This document shows positions 13,203 to 25,339 of a stretch of DNA of 64,000 nucleotides, in pieces. This DNA comes from Musa acuminata AAA Group (lineage: Eukaryota > Streptophyta > Magnoliopsida > Zingiberales > Musaceae): contig NC_088337.1 of NCBI RefSeq assembly GCF_036884655.1, positions 31,153,001 through 31,217,000 of the forward strand. Reading direction: 5' to 3'. The notes beneath the pieces are model-generated. The model saw only the letters and a program-made list of their open reading frames with translations. It searched no databases and had not been told where the DNA came from. The first letter of the stretch is position 1, and the number at the start of each line of letters is the position of its first letter. The position numbers were made by a program, and so were the translations under genes.

Positions 13203-16200
13203 GTGCATAACATCAATTTAGATATCCAACTTTGACCATTGATCCTTTAATTATTTTCAAGACTATCAGATAAGAGTCAGGTTTGTCTAGTTTCAGAGAT
13301 TGGTGACCCATAAAAATATTTTCATTCCTCCATTCCAAAATAGCAAAGAGAATCATTTGGACTACAGTTATAAATAGTTCCTGTCAATATTGTTTTTTTC
13401 TGAGACAAATAAAGAGTTGGTTGGACCACCAAGTATAATTAGGGAGACAAAATAGATATTTTGTTGATCTTATATAGAAAGTCAATTAAAAAAGTCAACA
13501 AAGAGATGTATCCATCCACTTCAAGTTTAAATAATAGGAGAAATAAGTCTCTAGTGTAACCCAAGGTGTAAAGAGTAATTTTCTTCTATTTGATTATCAC
13601 ACAAATCCAAAGACCACATCACAGTGTAACTAAAGACCAAACCCCAAACCACAATTCAAAAGAAGAGCCTATAAAGCCCCAGTTGGAATCCTCACAACCT
13701 TCACCACCTTGAGCATTTGAATAGGAAATTTTCTTCCACCTCAGGGTCCACATGGCTGTGGGGTAGAAGGTGATGGCTTCAAAGGTTGAATATCTCCATA
13801 ATAGAAACTCATAAAAGACTTATTTTTGTATCTGCAATGTTACTATTTTATAAGTTACCTTGGACAAAAAACTCTGCTTGTCGTTGGCCATCTGGAGTTG
13901 ACTCCACAGTGGTGCTTCAGTTTGTCTCGACCCTAGCGCAGATCTTTCTTGGCCTCTTTATGGAACACGAGGCAGTGCAGCAGGCTGATGCAGTAATGCA
14001 GGCGATGGGAATCTACAACACATGCACATAGCAGAGTCCTGCAGCAGCCACATCTCCCTGAATTAAATTACTTGGTGGTCTTCAACGCCTTTGCTATAAT
14101 ATATCACAAGTTTCTGCAATCCTACCATTAAAATATCATTCATCCTTCCAGTAGATCAAAAGTAAATATTGATGAAAGGTACACAATATCCTTCTTCCCC
14201 AATAAATTTTGGTCCCAAGTCCAAGTCTGAGCACAACTGCACGCTCATACATCACTGTAACATCTTGGCTTTTGCTAACATAAGCTGCCAGGAGCACTAT
14301 TCAACCTCGCGGTCTTCGTCCTTGGCCATCGAAATGGAAGGCTCCACCCTTTTGCCTTGCCACTTTGATTTGGATGGCAATATTATTTTTCTCCACGCAG
14401 CTAAACTACTATATCAGGAAGGACTCTGAGTTCTGCTCTGACCTTCACGTGAGTGAGACTGCATGGCAGATCCAGGCAAATTATAGTTTTGAGAACTTCT
14501 TCTGAAATGAATAAAAAGAGTAGAAAAAAGCTTTTTTTTTTTCTGAATTCATCGAGTATCAGACAACATATATTTCGACAACAACAAAAATAAACATATA
14601 GTTAGACTGTATCGCCTGTATAAAGAAAGCAATGATATTATTGCGTTGATTTCAACTAGCAGATGTAGCAAAACTCAAGCTAACATCATGAAGTTTACAA
14701 GCAACAGCCTCCTGAACACAATCAACAATCCTAACCATACGAATTAAATTTCTTCAGCAAAACACAAATTTAGCCCAATTAACTTTCTTCCTCCACTCAC
14801 AATTGTCTCAGAACAATCTAAACCCAAAAGTTAAAGGCAGAACAAGACTCTGAACATGAAACCAGTTAAATAAGCTCCTTGCAACTTTCTCTGCCAAGGG
14901 ACAGGCAAAGAGGAGCATTAAGTCAAAAGCCTGTTGTTTAAGGTCTCTCTAAAGCCTCACAATTGTCTGATATAAGTAGTTGAATGAGAACATCTGACTG
15001 TTAAAAAGGTTTGAATTTTTAACATTATCAGCTATAAGTGATTTGAAGGTGTGGTTAGCACAAATCAATAGATTAGAGGACCACTTGGCATCCAAGAATT
15101 ATACTAAGAGTACATTATTTGGCCCTCAAAAGATCAATATGGCAAGCCTTTACAACTTGTATTAAATGAACAGAAGAAAAATGATTAGTTCTCTTGGCTT
15201 CTTTTTGCTAAATTTCTAGACCTTTTTTTTTTTGCACTATCAGTTTTTCTTAAAAAAGTTTATCAATGCAGAATTGTTTCTACTTTATGATCCCAAAAAC
15301 AAATGATAATTTTTCTTTCAAGGGTAGGTAATTCAAGATGATGAATTTATTAAAAAAAACATGCAAACATCATGGTTACCAGAAAAGTTGTCTCACAGTT
15401 TAGATGTTTACCCATTTAAAGAGAAAGAAAAACAAGGACAGAGCTAGAAAGAAATTACTATAAAATGTGAGAATAACATTGCAGTCATCCAAGTGCCAAA
15501 AGAAATGGAGGGACCTAGGTGGGGAACCCAACTGCAACCTGAAAGGATTTAAAAACTCGACAATGCTGTGGTTAGACAATTATATATTGTGGTGGATTCA
15601 GAGTAGGTGCTTGTTCCTCCTATCGAATTGTGGAGGGAACTAACCCCACTTGGGGAATTGAAAGTCATCCAAGGCTGATGCAGCCATTCAATAAATCACT
15701 CCTCTCATGGATGCTATGTCAGGACAGTGGAGTGGTCCCCCCATCCTGCAATTAGTCTCATGTTAGAAGAAAGAGTATAAAGGAAGTACCTGCTCAAGTT
15801 TCCAGGCCTTATATTTCTCACTCCCATAGCTACAAGGGAAAACTGAGAGGCAAGCATGAAAAATGGGGGCCATGCAGAAAGAAAACTAGTGTTGGTTTCC
15901 TTGAAGAGGATCATCCTTTCTCCTTTACCCCTTGCAACAAAGGAAAGTAAGTGTGTTATTACAATGAGGTTGAAACTCAAGGAAACAGGGGACCATGCCG
16001 AAAGAAAACAAGAGTTGGACTTTCTGTATAGATTGGTGATACCTTAAAGGCTTTACAAGCAGAAGAAATAGTGTCCAGTGGCTCCAATCTGCATTAAAGC
16101 TGATTCTACAAAACAGTTGCAACATCATGGAGAAACAAAATGGCATACTGAATCAAGTCCCAAGAAAGAAATCGACTTCAATGCAATATCAATGCTCCAC

Positions 16201-17544
16201 CTTGCAATCAGGATCAGGACCTTTTAGAATTTTACCATTTCTGATGCAAAACAACTGTTCATTCTCATCCACAAAGCATGACATGCACAATTCTACCTAT
16301 TGCTCTGAAACAGATGCATCAGAATTCTGTTACCTAGAAGCAAAAGCCGACCCCATAAGTAATCTCACTAGAAAATTTGCCTTGAATGCTCCTTCAGATA
16401 TTATACTACTTCCATTCGCATGATCATGATCTTTCATAGTTACAAGCCTCTATTTCTGCTGTTTGTATTTTCTGAAAGGCTGAAATGAAAAGGATAAGTA
16501 AAACCTGTACATTGGAGCCACATTATTCATTTCTGCTCTTAACATTTTCCGAAGCCTCTTAAACCGAAAAAGATAAGATCTATCAACACATACATAGTAG
16601 AAATATATGTGAAACCATCTGAGCCTGAGCCCACGTAATTCAAATCATCAACTGCAGTGAAAGGAGATGAAAAATAAACATATAATTCGTGCCAAATATA
16701 ATTATTGCCCTCAAGGTACAAGCACATTGCTCAAAATAATTTATCATGATAACAAGACCACAAAAGCACTATAAACAGCACTCTATAGGTCCTCTTACAG
16801 AACTTGGTCACAAGCCAATGCTAAACTTATTTAACCATACAACTAGTTTCAAGGAGATGCATCTTGTACGACTGGGGGGTAGCAACTATGCTGCATCAAC
16901 TTTGCAACATCAAACAGCCAGCGTAAGTTGAAGAAGGCTTGTATGTTCCTTGCATACATTTAAAAAATACACTACTACATGTTTAACAGGGAACTGCAGT
17001 CCTGCCTGTTGTAGTGGATAGCAACAAAGACTCCAAACACAATGATCCGTTTTATTACTGGCCATTCTTACGACCGTTTCTCCTTCAAATTCAGGTTCAT
17101 GCCCTCTTCCCTGCTCTAGATAGAAAATAAACCAAAAAAAAAAACTTCATGATTAATTAGAGGCAGAAGTGACTTCCAGTAGTCAGCAATGGCCAAATAC
17201 TATCTTTTTTTTCTTTTTTTTTCTGATGGAGAAGGATAAACACAAAGAAGCTTCATGTCCTTATTTAAAATAAAAGTCTAAGGACAATAGCATTTTCTTT
17301 TTGTCTTTGACAAGAGATTTTTTTCAACACCAATCACCGAAAAACACTACTGTACAAACCAGGAGGTTTTTTCAAAGATCTAATCTATATCTCAACTTAA
17401 TAAATAAAGAAAGTCAGAACTTGGAGAACATGACAATTCAAGCAAATCAATTTCTTTGAGCAACAACAAGTTAAAGGAAAAAAATCAAACTGGCTGCTGT
17501 AAACAACATACTATTTTCAGTTTCATGGCTATGGTTAGATGTCA
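11641..17544. other. Long intergenic region upstream of POL
   Basis: About 5.9 kb without a convincing gene. It contains a (GA)n run at 13175-13201, a short CA run near 12232-12246 and several poly-A and poly-T stretches. Frames at 12249-12726, 13786-14031, 14169-14429 and 15714-16423 have no recognisable domains and no splice pattern linking them. The segments near 12.4-12.6 kb and 13.9-14.0 kb are less AT-rich than their surroundings and could be untranslated transcript; that is speculation. Confidence 0.5.
15860..16035. repeat. Short diverged direct repeat
   Basis: Two similar segments of about 45 bp start near 15863 and 15987. Both contain a CCATGC-GAAAGAAAAC core followed by GTTGG and TTGTATAG-like tails. 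The period is about 124 bp; two copies only. Confidence 0.5.
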
Positions 17545-17548
17545 GTAC

Positions 17549-18193
17549 TGTCACGAACTTAGTTGGTTTTGTCTAAGTTAAGCAGCACTCTTGTGTGTTC
17601 ATCTGCAAAGGATCAATCTCCCCAAAATCTTTTATAATCTCTTAAGGACTTGCAAAAGAAAAGATGGGTTAGAAGAAGCGTTTAACTTGGGATCCCACAA
17701 GCAGTCATTTCAACAAATATTTGATAGACAATGCAAATTACAAATATAGACTTCACAAATTTTGAATGACTATGTGACAAAGGGTCCAAGATGGTCCGTC
17801 ATGACCAAAAGTCTCCATAAATGCTTATCTGACATTGCTGCGGAACAAGGTAGCGAACCACCTCTAGACATTTTCCCAAAGGCTCATCCAACCATGTGCC
17901 ACCTATGTAGCTCCTGGGTGTTATGCTGGTTGACACTCCGCACCACTCAGCGAAGCTAGAAAAACCCCAAAATGGCTGTCTGGATAGTCTATTTTTGGAC
18001 TGTTTTGCCTCTGCACAACAACTACATACAACCTACATTTACAAGACTGAAACAACCACAAAACCCAATCAAAATAAGATTGTCAAGCCTACTGCAAGCC
18101 CTCTATATACTGTGCAAAGCACAAACAAAACTGGAAGACAAGACATACACGAACATTATATCAAACACCGTGTTTACATCTTTGTCTGTGATA
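17549..18193 (-). mobile_element. Old solo LTR, inverted relative to copy A
   Basis: Read on the minus strand, both ends match the LTR of the element at 18198-22766. Its plus-strand left end TGTCACGAACTTAG matches the reverse complement of that LTR's 3' end. The core AGACAATGCAAATTACAAA near 17725 is shared exactly. Its right end, GTCTGTGATA, matches the LTR start, with the terminal TG decayed to TA. At 645 bp it is longer than the 447-bp young LTRs, with an unmatched central segment and many substitutions. GTAC flanks both sides (17545-17548 and 18194-18197), a target duplication that marks it as a solo LTR. Confidence 0.8.
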
Positions 18194-18197
18194 GTAC

Positions 18198-18644
18198 TGT
18201 CACGGACAAACTTCTAAACAGGGTGTTTGATGTAATGCTTATGTATGTCCGTGTCTTTTGGTATGTTCATGCTTTGTACAACATGTAAAGGGACGGTCGA
18301 AGGCTTAATAGTCCCATTTTAGTTAGGTTGGTGGCCGCTTTAGGCTTATAAATAAAGGTTGTGTCATGTGGACACATGTGAGAGATTCTCGGTCTGTAAT
18401 GGACCATTTTACCCTTTGTTGTGCAACTGTTCAGAGTTGGTAAAGTCTGTTTGTAATTTGCATTGTCTATGAAGGTGTTTTTCGAATATGTTTGCTTGTG
18501 GATCCCGAGTGAGGCGTTTTCTCTATCATGTTCTCTCAAATGTGGGTCCTAAGGGACCATGGGAGGCTTCGGGTAGGCTGACCTTTGCGGACGGACACGC
18601 AAGGGTACCACACGACTTAGGCAAAACCAGCTAAGTCCGTGACA
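18198..18644 (+). repeat. Left LTR of copy A
   Basis: 447 bp. It contains TATAAATAAA at 18348-18357. AATAAA is conserved in all four young LTRs and is a candidate poly(A) signal. The upstream TATA form is unique to this LTR; the others read TGTAAATAAA. Confidence 0.9.
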
Positions 18645-18646
18645 GA

Positions 18647-18658
18647 TGGTATCAGAGC
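18647..18658 (+). other. Primer binding site of copy A (tRNA-iMet)
   Basis: TGGTATCAGAGC, the standard plant PBS complementary to the 3' end of initiator-methionine tRNA, 2 bp after the left LTR. Confidence 0.92.
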
Positions 18659-21600
18659 GGGACAAGCACTCATAGAAACACTTGGCATGCAAACGTGGGG
18701 GACCTGGCGGGGCTGCGTTGAGGGCAGTCAGCACACGCGCGACCGTTTGGGGGAAAACGGGCATGGAGATGTAGGGAAAAGGAGTCGCTCGGAGGAGCGG
18801 GCATCTAAGATTGACATTCAGAGGAATGGCCAACCCTTCGCGCAAGAGGCACCACGAGAACAGACAAGCTTGGAAGAATGCGAAGCGCACAAAGGTTGGG
18901 ATGGTTGAGTTTGAGCTATGGCTCAACGTTGATAACTGTATTTGATGGTGCTCGAGATAAGCGAGGCGCTTGGAAAAGGATTAGACCATGCAAGGTGGAA
19001 TGAGTTGCTCAGCGACCGAAAGAGTTGTGCAAAGCTCACAGAGGTGAGGGGAATTGTTAACTCAAAGAATTCGGTACTCATGCATTGGCTTGTATGCGGA
19101 CGATGGAATGTTCGCGGCCATCCCAAGGCGACCGAAACTTGGCGCCATGAGGCATTGAAACTTTCTCTTCGGCATGAGAAGGATATGTCCGTAGGAGGCT
19201 GAAGGATGCAACTAGTTCAGCATGTTGCTAGGCCTTGAGGGGTGCAGCGGGGGCTGTATTGACGTGGAGTCACAATCTAGCAAGTGTGTTTGCAGGAGGC
19301 AGAACAATGCACAATTTGTTCAGCAGATCGGAGTAGTCCAAGGGGATGGTGGTCTCCGAAACGAAGAGAGATGTTGCTCCAACGGGACAGTTATCCAGGA
19401 GGGATAAGTCCCGGCTCTCCAGAGGGAGAATCATGTGGGACGGATCTCACAAGTTGAGGAGGAGTACCTCAACAAACAACAACTCCACGAAACTCAATGG
19501 ACTGAGCAAGCGGCGAGGAGTCGTCGCATAATCTCGCTTAAGAGAATGCATTGGTGGATGCATTGCGAGATCAAGTGGGGGAGTGACCCAAAGCAACTCA
19601 AATGAAGGCACACTTGGAGTCGATATAGAGATCGAACTCAAGGGAGGGCTGACCCGTGGAATGGTGGGCGCGAGGGCCACCATCAACTGAATGCAAAAAC
19701 GAGGAGCGGAGCAACTTGGGTGTAACTTGGTGAAGTACCCAAGCCGTATGAAGGGAGCTAGCATAGAAGATGGAACATGGAGCGGAGGCATAGTGCTTTC
19801 CTTGGACAGAGGTCAAGGACATGAACTCTTGCAGAGGCAAGAACAGGATCATGTTGTTCCATGGGTCATTCATTCTAACGGAGCGGACTCATCTTGCATG
19901 GTGCCAAAGACGAAGGGAACTTCTGGGCACATGCAACTTATCTTGGAAAAGCATTTGATGGAGGAACTAAGGCGACTCAATTTTCGGAGGCAAAGTTGGG
20001 TTCAGAAGGCCTTAGCACGGGGCAAGAGGACGCAGAGGCGGGTACTCTTGAAGAATATGCCACAGTGTTGTCATTCAAGTTGCTATAAAGGAGGCAGTGT
20101 GCAGCGAAGATTGTGCTGGTAGGGATAGAGGCCCAGGATCCAGACAATGGTGCACTAATTGCAGCGAAGTCGGGGGACTTCTAGAGCTACTAGGCGACGG
20201 ACTGTCCTAGAGCGGTGCTTCATCTTGGTGTGACTCAAGAGTGGGTGGATGAAGGTCGATTGCCAAAGGAACGAACAAAATCGAAGGTGGAAGAGACCCT
20301 GCGATGTATTGGCAGAGGCCACACATGAAGGGTTCACAATTCGAGTTCATCCCACAAGGATCAGAATGCAATAGAGATGTCACCAGGAGGTGACATGGTG
20401 CAGCAGATCGTGGTGGAACAGTTCGTGGCAATGCGATACATACAATCTAGCCCCGTGAGGGACTGGATCATACGGAGGTATGATCGGGAGCTACTGGGAG
20501 CTCCACTTCGGTGAACAACACGACGGCAAGAAGGGCTATGGATTCAAGGAGTGAAGGCCATGCTACCGCAGATGCGGGTCTTTCGTGCGTGCATCGAATT
20601 TTGCATCAGATGAAAGTCTTGGTCATCAGCATATGGGGGTTGTGTTCCACCAAGGGAAAAGTTTGAATGCAAGTACCAATATGTCCCATGGGAGGGACTT
20701 GATCATACAGCGGTATGATTGAAGCAGCTGAAGAGTTAAACTACTCTAGATCTCATATTCGCTTAAGGGAGCCCGACAAGTCAGGGGACAAGGTCGAGTA
20801 AGCGAACGTTGCTACCAAAGAAGCTAAGGAGAACAGAATCGGTGCAAACCCTACAACATGATGGCAGAGGCCATGCATGGGAGTTGCAGTCTGTCTTTCC
20901 ATCGACCAAAGGGAGCTACTTGGAGAACACAGAGGTGTTGAAGCAGGGGGTCGAAAGGGGCGAGGAAGCGACGACGAGTCCAGAGGGACTTAGCTACCCA
21001 AAATCAAACATCAGATAGAATGGAGGTGGACTCAGAGGAGTACCACAGAGGCATATCTACTGATTGTGAAGAAAAGGGATGCAGATGCGAGGCGACGGAT
21101 AGTAGTGTCATGGGCATGACAGCGCCATGGCACCGCAGAGGCGGGACTTCCGTGAAAGTCATTGATCCCTTGCTCTCATTGAGGGAGAGCGCTTGGTCGC
21201 GAAAGGGGTCGAGGAGGTGGAGCATGCAGAGGCAAACTCCAAGTACCGAGACAAGGCTGAAGGGCAGAGGCCAAGGAACTTCATAAGACCGGTGTTAATG
21301 AGTTTCTCATCAAGATAGCCGAAAGTGAAGGGCTTCGGGTCATGCAAGAGTGCACGACCAAGGAACGAAGTAGGCAGCACGCGGTGCTGTACCTTCGCTA
21401 CTTAGGGGAGTAAGCGGCAAGGTTGATGGAGAAGACGGTACAATCCCAGAGGCGACCAAATCTATTAGAGAATTACTCTAAGTTGGGGTGAAAACTTCCT
21501 GCATTCCAGAAGTTCGATGGCATTGAGAAGGTGAATCACAGTAGCTAACTCAACGCAAGGAGTGCAAACACTTCAAGTGCTTCAGAAGTGTGAGCAAAGA

Positions 21601-22307
21601 GCAGGCGAAGGCTAGTAACCAGCTCGATGCATGGAGTACAACCTCGAGGAGGCGGGCGAAGTCAAGTAACCTTTGCCTTCTCAACTCTTAAGAGAATGGG
21701 CGAAACCGAGTACCCCAATTCTTTTATCTATCCAGCAGAGGAGCTCTGCATATGTTCAAAGACCCTTCGAAGATAATGAAAGACAATAGTTGTCAAATCC
21801 TCACCAACGGTGATCAGTGCTACTGAGAGTAGATTGTCCGCTTCATTTCCCAACGAAATGCCAATCGAAAGCGGAAGTGATGCGAACCTACTTGGATGTG
21901 ACAACTAAGTGAAAGAAGAGTCAATGAACAAATTTTGTGGAGGAATGACCCAAAACTTCAGAAGTTTGCGAGACGATGCTCGTTAAAGCTCCAACAAGCA
22001 TCCACCCAGTTCAAGCAACATGAGGCATTTGAGAGACTGGCGCAGTGATGATGGTCTTTTCTTTCATTTGAAGGATCCGCAGGAATCAATAAGGATCAAC
22101 ACAACTCAGCCAACCCCACACCGGAGTCAGAGTCATTGGTGAGTTGAAGCAGCATGACGGATCAAAGGTTCGACTACTCAAAAACAACAGCGGAGAGCAG
22201 TTGGGAGCCAAGAGGTGTATTGTAGCTGGAGTAGAAGATTGAAGACTCAGCAAAGGCGAGGAGTTGCAGTGTCAGGCAAAGGCTTTAACGAGGACGTCGA
22301 AGGAACA

Positions 22308-22319
22308 AGTGGGGGAGAA
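22308..22319 (+). other. Polypurine tract of copy A
   Basis: AGTGGGGGAGAA immediately precedes the right LTR, in the expected place for plus-strand priming. Confidence 0.85.
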
Positions 22320-22766
22320 TGTCACGGACAAATTTCTAAACAGGGTGTTTGATGTAATGCTTATGTATGTCTGTGTCTTTTGGTATGTTCATACTTTGTA
22401 CAACATGTAGAGGGACGGTCGAAGGCTTAATAGTCCCATTTTAGTTAGGTTGGTGGCCGCTTTAGGCTTGTAAATAAAGATTGTGTCATGTGGACACATG
22501 TGAGAGATTCTTGGTCTGTAATGGACCATTTTACCCTTTGTTGTGCAACTGTTCAGAGCTGGTAAAGTCTGTTTGTAATTTGCATTGTCTATGAAGGTGT
22601 TTTTCGAATATGTTTGGTTGTGGATCCCGAGTGAGGCGTTTTCTCTATCATGTTCTCTCAAATGTGGGTCCTAAGGGACCATGGGAGGCTTCGAGTAGAC
22701 TGACCTTTGCGGACGGACACGCAAGGGTGCCGCACGACTTAGGCAAAACCAGCTAAGTCTGTGACA
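22320..22766 (+). repeat. Right LTR of copy A
   Basis: 447 bp, the same length as the left LTR. Differences are mostly transitions, for example the terminal GTCCGTGACA reads GTCTGTGACA here. Confidence 0.9.
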
Positions 22767-22770
22767 GTAC

Positions 22771-24055
22771 GGTACATGCTCTTTAACATGGCATTTCATG
22801 GGTTATATTTAGACATCAACTCTGTGCCAATCTAGCACTCTGCCAATTTGCACTTAATAAAACCGCCAGTAGTATGCCACTTGGTACATGCAAAAATCAA
22901 ATAGAAAAGGCAAGTATATACATGAACACAACAACCACAAGCGATCTGCAATAACTAAATATAAAATAGCTCTTGATACCACCAACAGTCCTATATCAGA
23001 TAAAGCTATAATGTAATTTGGTATCGTGATCATCAACAACCTCAAAAGTGCAGCTGAACATCACTTCTTTCCAAAAACAAGGCCCATGTGATTTGTGACA
23101 ATATGACATCAGGGCAAAAACTAATACTGGTTCATCGCTCAACTTGAGACCTACCGTACAATCTCTAGTAGGACCCTACCAGAGTTGGAACATGATAAGC
23201 CACATAATACCAGTGTCATTCACCAGTTCGATACTCACATTAGACATGCAAACAGGACGTGAATTCTTCTGGTCTAGTGTACAGAACTTAGATACAGATA
23301 TGGAAATCACATGGAGAGAAGCATACACATTAGGTAAATCCAGGAAAAGGAAAGATGAAAACATCGCTTTTAATATAAGTTAGTAGCAACAAACAAGAGG
23401 GAGACTTGGAGACAAAGATGAAAGCATAAGTTTTTTCTTCTTACACTCATGGGGGCCCTTTCAGTATGACGATTACATTTTTGAGGCAATTGATAGTGTT
23501 AGATTAAAGCTACACTTGCAATAAGAAAAAAATGGCCTTCCGCGGTCATAGCTGCCAATACCAGTAAGCCATACCATGGAATTCCAAGCTGACGAAAGCC
23601 TGTTTGTACTATAGCCAACCACATCTTGACCTAATGCACAAAATGGATTCCAATATATTGCATTACTTCGATGAGCTCCACACCAACCATATCTTGACCA
23701 ACCGCATAAAATGGATCTCTATATACTGCATTACTACATTCAAGAGCAGGCCTAAATGGATCTCTATATACTACATTGACGATCAGGCCTAAATAGTACA
23801 AATCTCATACTTATTATACTAAATCACGAATGACGATCGAAAGACATCCAATCTTCCGCTTTGTTTCAGAAAAGACAAATGCCAAGTTTTCCTACTTCTG
23901 CGAAGAAATTTAAGTAGAAAACTGAATTTAGACGTTTTTTTACGAAGGATGTGCCTTCAACTATAGATTATGTATCCTAAACAGAAATAAAGAAGCCTGA
24001 TTTGGTACGGATGATTCACAAAATAAGATGCAAACAAGAACAAGGCGATTCTCAC
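22771..24055. other. Intergenic DNA after copy A
   Basis: Moderately AT-rich spacer. Near 23638-23780 there are short local repeats around the words AAATGGATCTCTATATACT and CACATCTTGACC. No frame has a recognisable domain. Confidence 0.5.
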
Positions 24056-24480
24056 CTCTTCGATGGAGATTACTTGTACCATACTAAAACCTAGGACACC
24101 CTTTACATCAAACTCGATACCCACGGCCAGGTTTCGCTGATCGACATGCTGAAGAAAACAACAAACCCTCTATCACGTTGTAACGTTTCCACGACAGTCA
24201 CTAGAATCCCAAGTCCCTCAAACTCAAAAGAACGGCCTAATCTGGCGGCACGGGAAGGATCCATCACCTAATAAAGCCGAGCGAATCTGTCCTCGTTGTC
24301 GAGCAGCCGACCGACGACCGAGCTGGGGATGAAGCCAGCGAGGCCATCGCCCCCCACCGGAGGCAGGCTCGAGCCTCGTCGCCACCGCCTTCGCCGAGGC
24401 AAGCGCGGGTTGGAGGCCGAATTGGCGACGAGAGGCAGAGGAGTCGAACATGTCGAGTTTGCTTGCGTTTGGCATTTAAG
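24056..24480 (-). other. Exon-like GC-rich island, gene not identified
   Basis: GC-rich stretch in an AT-rich setting that looks like the 5' end of a minus-strand gene. At 24303-24230 one frame starts MASLASSPARSSVG, resembling a plastid transit peptide. At 24148-24056 there is an exon-like block between a TTCTTCAG acceptor and a GAG/GTGAGA donor. One frame of that block is open for 31 codons and includes NLAVGIEFDVKG and GVLGFSMVQVISIEE. Another frame from ATG 24264 gives a 53-codon ORF. I could not join these into a gene or recognise a family. It may be a gene remnant, a non-coding transcript or chance. Confidence 0.35.
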
Positions 24481-24619
24481 GCTAGCGGTGTAAGAAAAGG
24501 TAAATTTTCCCGTTCAATTTCGAATTCATTTCAAATCAATTTTAATTTGGTAGGCCTTTAATTTTTTAGATAACTAGATAATAAATTTATTTCTCATTCT
24601 ACATATAACAACTTAAACC

Positions 24620-24623
<4 letters not shown>

Positions 24624-24715
<92 letters not shown>
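24624..24715. repeat. (AT)n array 1
   Basis: About 46 AT units, uninterrupted. It can fold into a hairpin and is prone to assembly-length error. Confidence 0.95.
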
Positions 24716-24718
<3 letters not shown>

Positions 24719-24857
24719 GTGTTTTGGACTAATTTAGAAACTCAAATATCAAAAAATATTATATGAAACTATCTTTTTTTTTATGAAAAATATAATAATA
24801 AAAAAACCAAAAATAAAAAATGATGTATATTTCACAAGCTGAATAATTCATAAAAAA

Positions 24858-24862
<5 letters not shown>
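24716..24862 (-). repeat. Inverted copy of the ~320-bp repeat unit
   Basis: The reverse complement of this segment matches 25669-25810 almost base for base. Shared words include GAATTATTCAGCTTGTGAAA and TGATATTTGAGTTTCTAAA. It is bounded by the two AT arrays. Confidence 0.8.

Positions 24863-24950
<88 letters not shown>
24860..24950. repeat. (AT)n array 2
   Basis: About 45 AT units, the second of a pair that brackets the inverted repeat segment. Confidence 0.95.
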
Positions 24951-24955
<5 letters not shown>

Positions 24956-25339
24956 GATAAAATTGAAGAAGAACAAAATTTGAGTATAAAAGTTATGAGA
25001 CATATCTCAAGACACTTAGGAAGTTCATGGTGTTAATGCAAAAACAAGCTAATGCAGTCCATAAAATTATACCAAAGCAATTTGAAAAATATTTACATAA
25101 ATGATATAAATATGTGATCTACAAACTTATTCCAATAAAACAGTATACACACCATCTCTATAAAATTAAAAAGACACATGGAGAAGAGAAGAGGAGCCTA
25201 CTATGATAACGAGACTTTAATAATAAAAATCGAGAAGATATCATAGGAGAAATTAAAGAACGATAAAAAAAATGAACCCTGAAGGATTTATAAATTCTCT
25301 ACGATGAAAGACCAAGTGAAGACCCTAATTTTTCTAGGG

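Larger units (their letters stand above)
18198..22766 (+). mobile_element. Complete non-coding LTR retrotransposon, LARD-like (copy A)
   Basis: A 4569-bp element with two 447-bp LTRs (18198-18644 and 22320-22766) that begin TGTCAC and end GTGACA. A tRNA-iMet primer site lies 2 bp inside the left LTR and a purine tract abuts the right LTR. The 3675-bp interior (18645-22319) has no recognisable gag, protease, RT, RNase H or integrase in any frame. It is therefore non-autonomous and would need proteins from another element. By eye the two LTRs differ at roughly a dozen or so positions (about 3%), which indicates a fairly recent insertion. The target duplication is GTAC (18194-18197 and 22767-22770). 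The octamer GCAGAGGC recurs seven times in the interior. Copy B at 50782-55309 is a close sibling. Confidence 0.9.

Noticed and set aside
19447..19791. 114-codon antisense frame present in both LTR-element copies (also 51991-52335)
   Set aside because: Conservation is explained by the recent common origin of the copies; no domain and antisense to the element.
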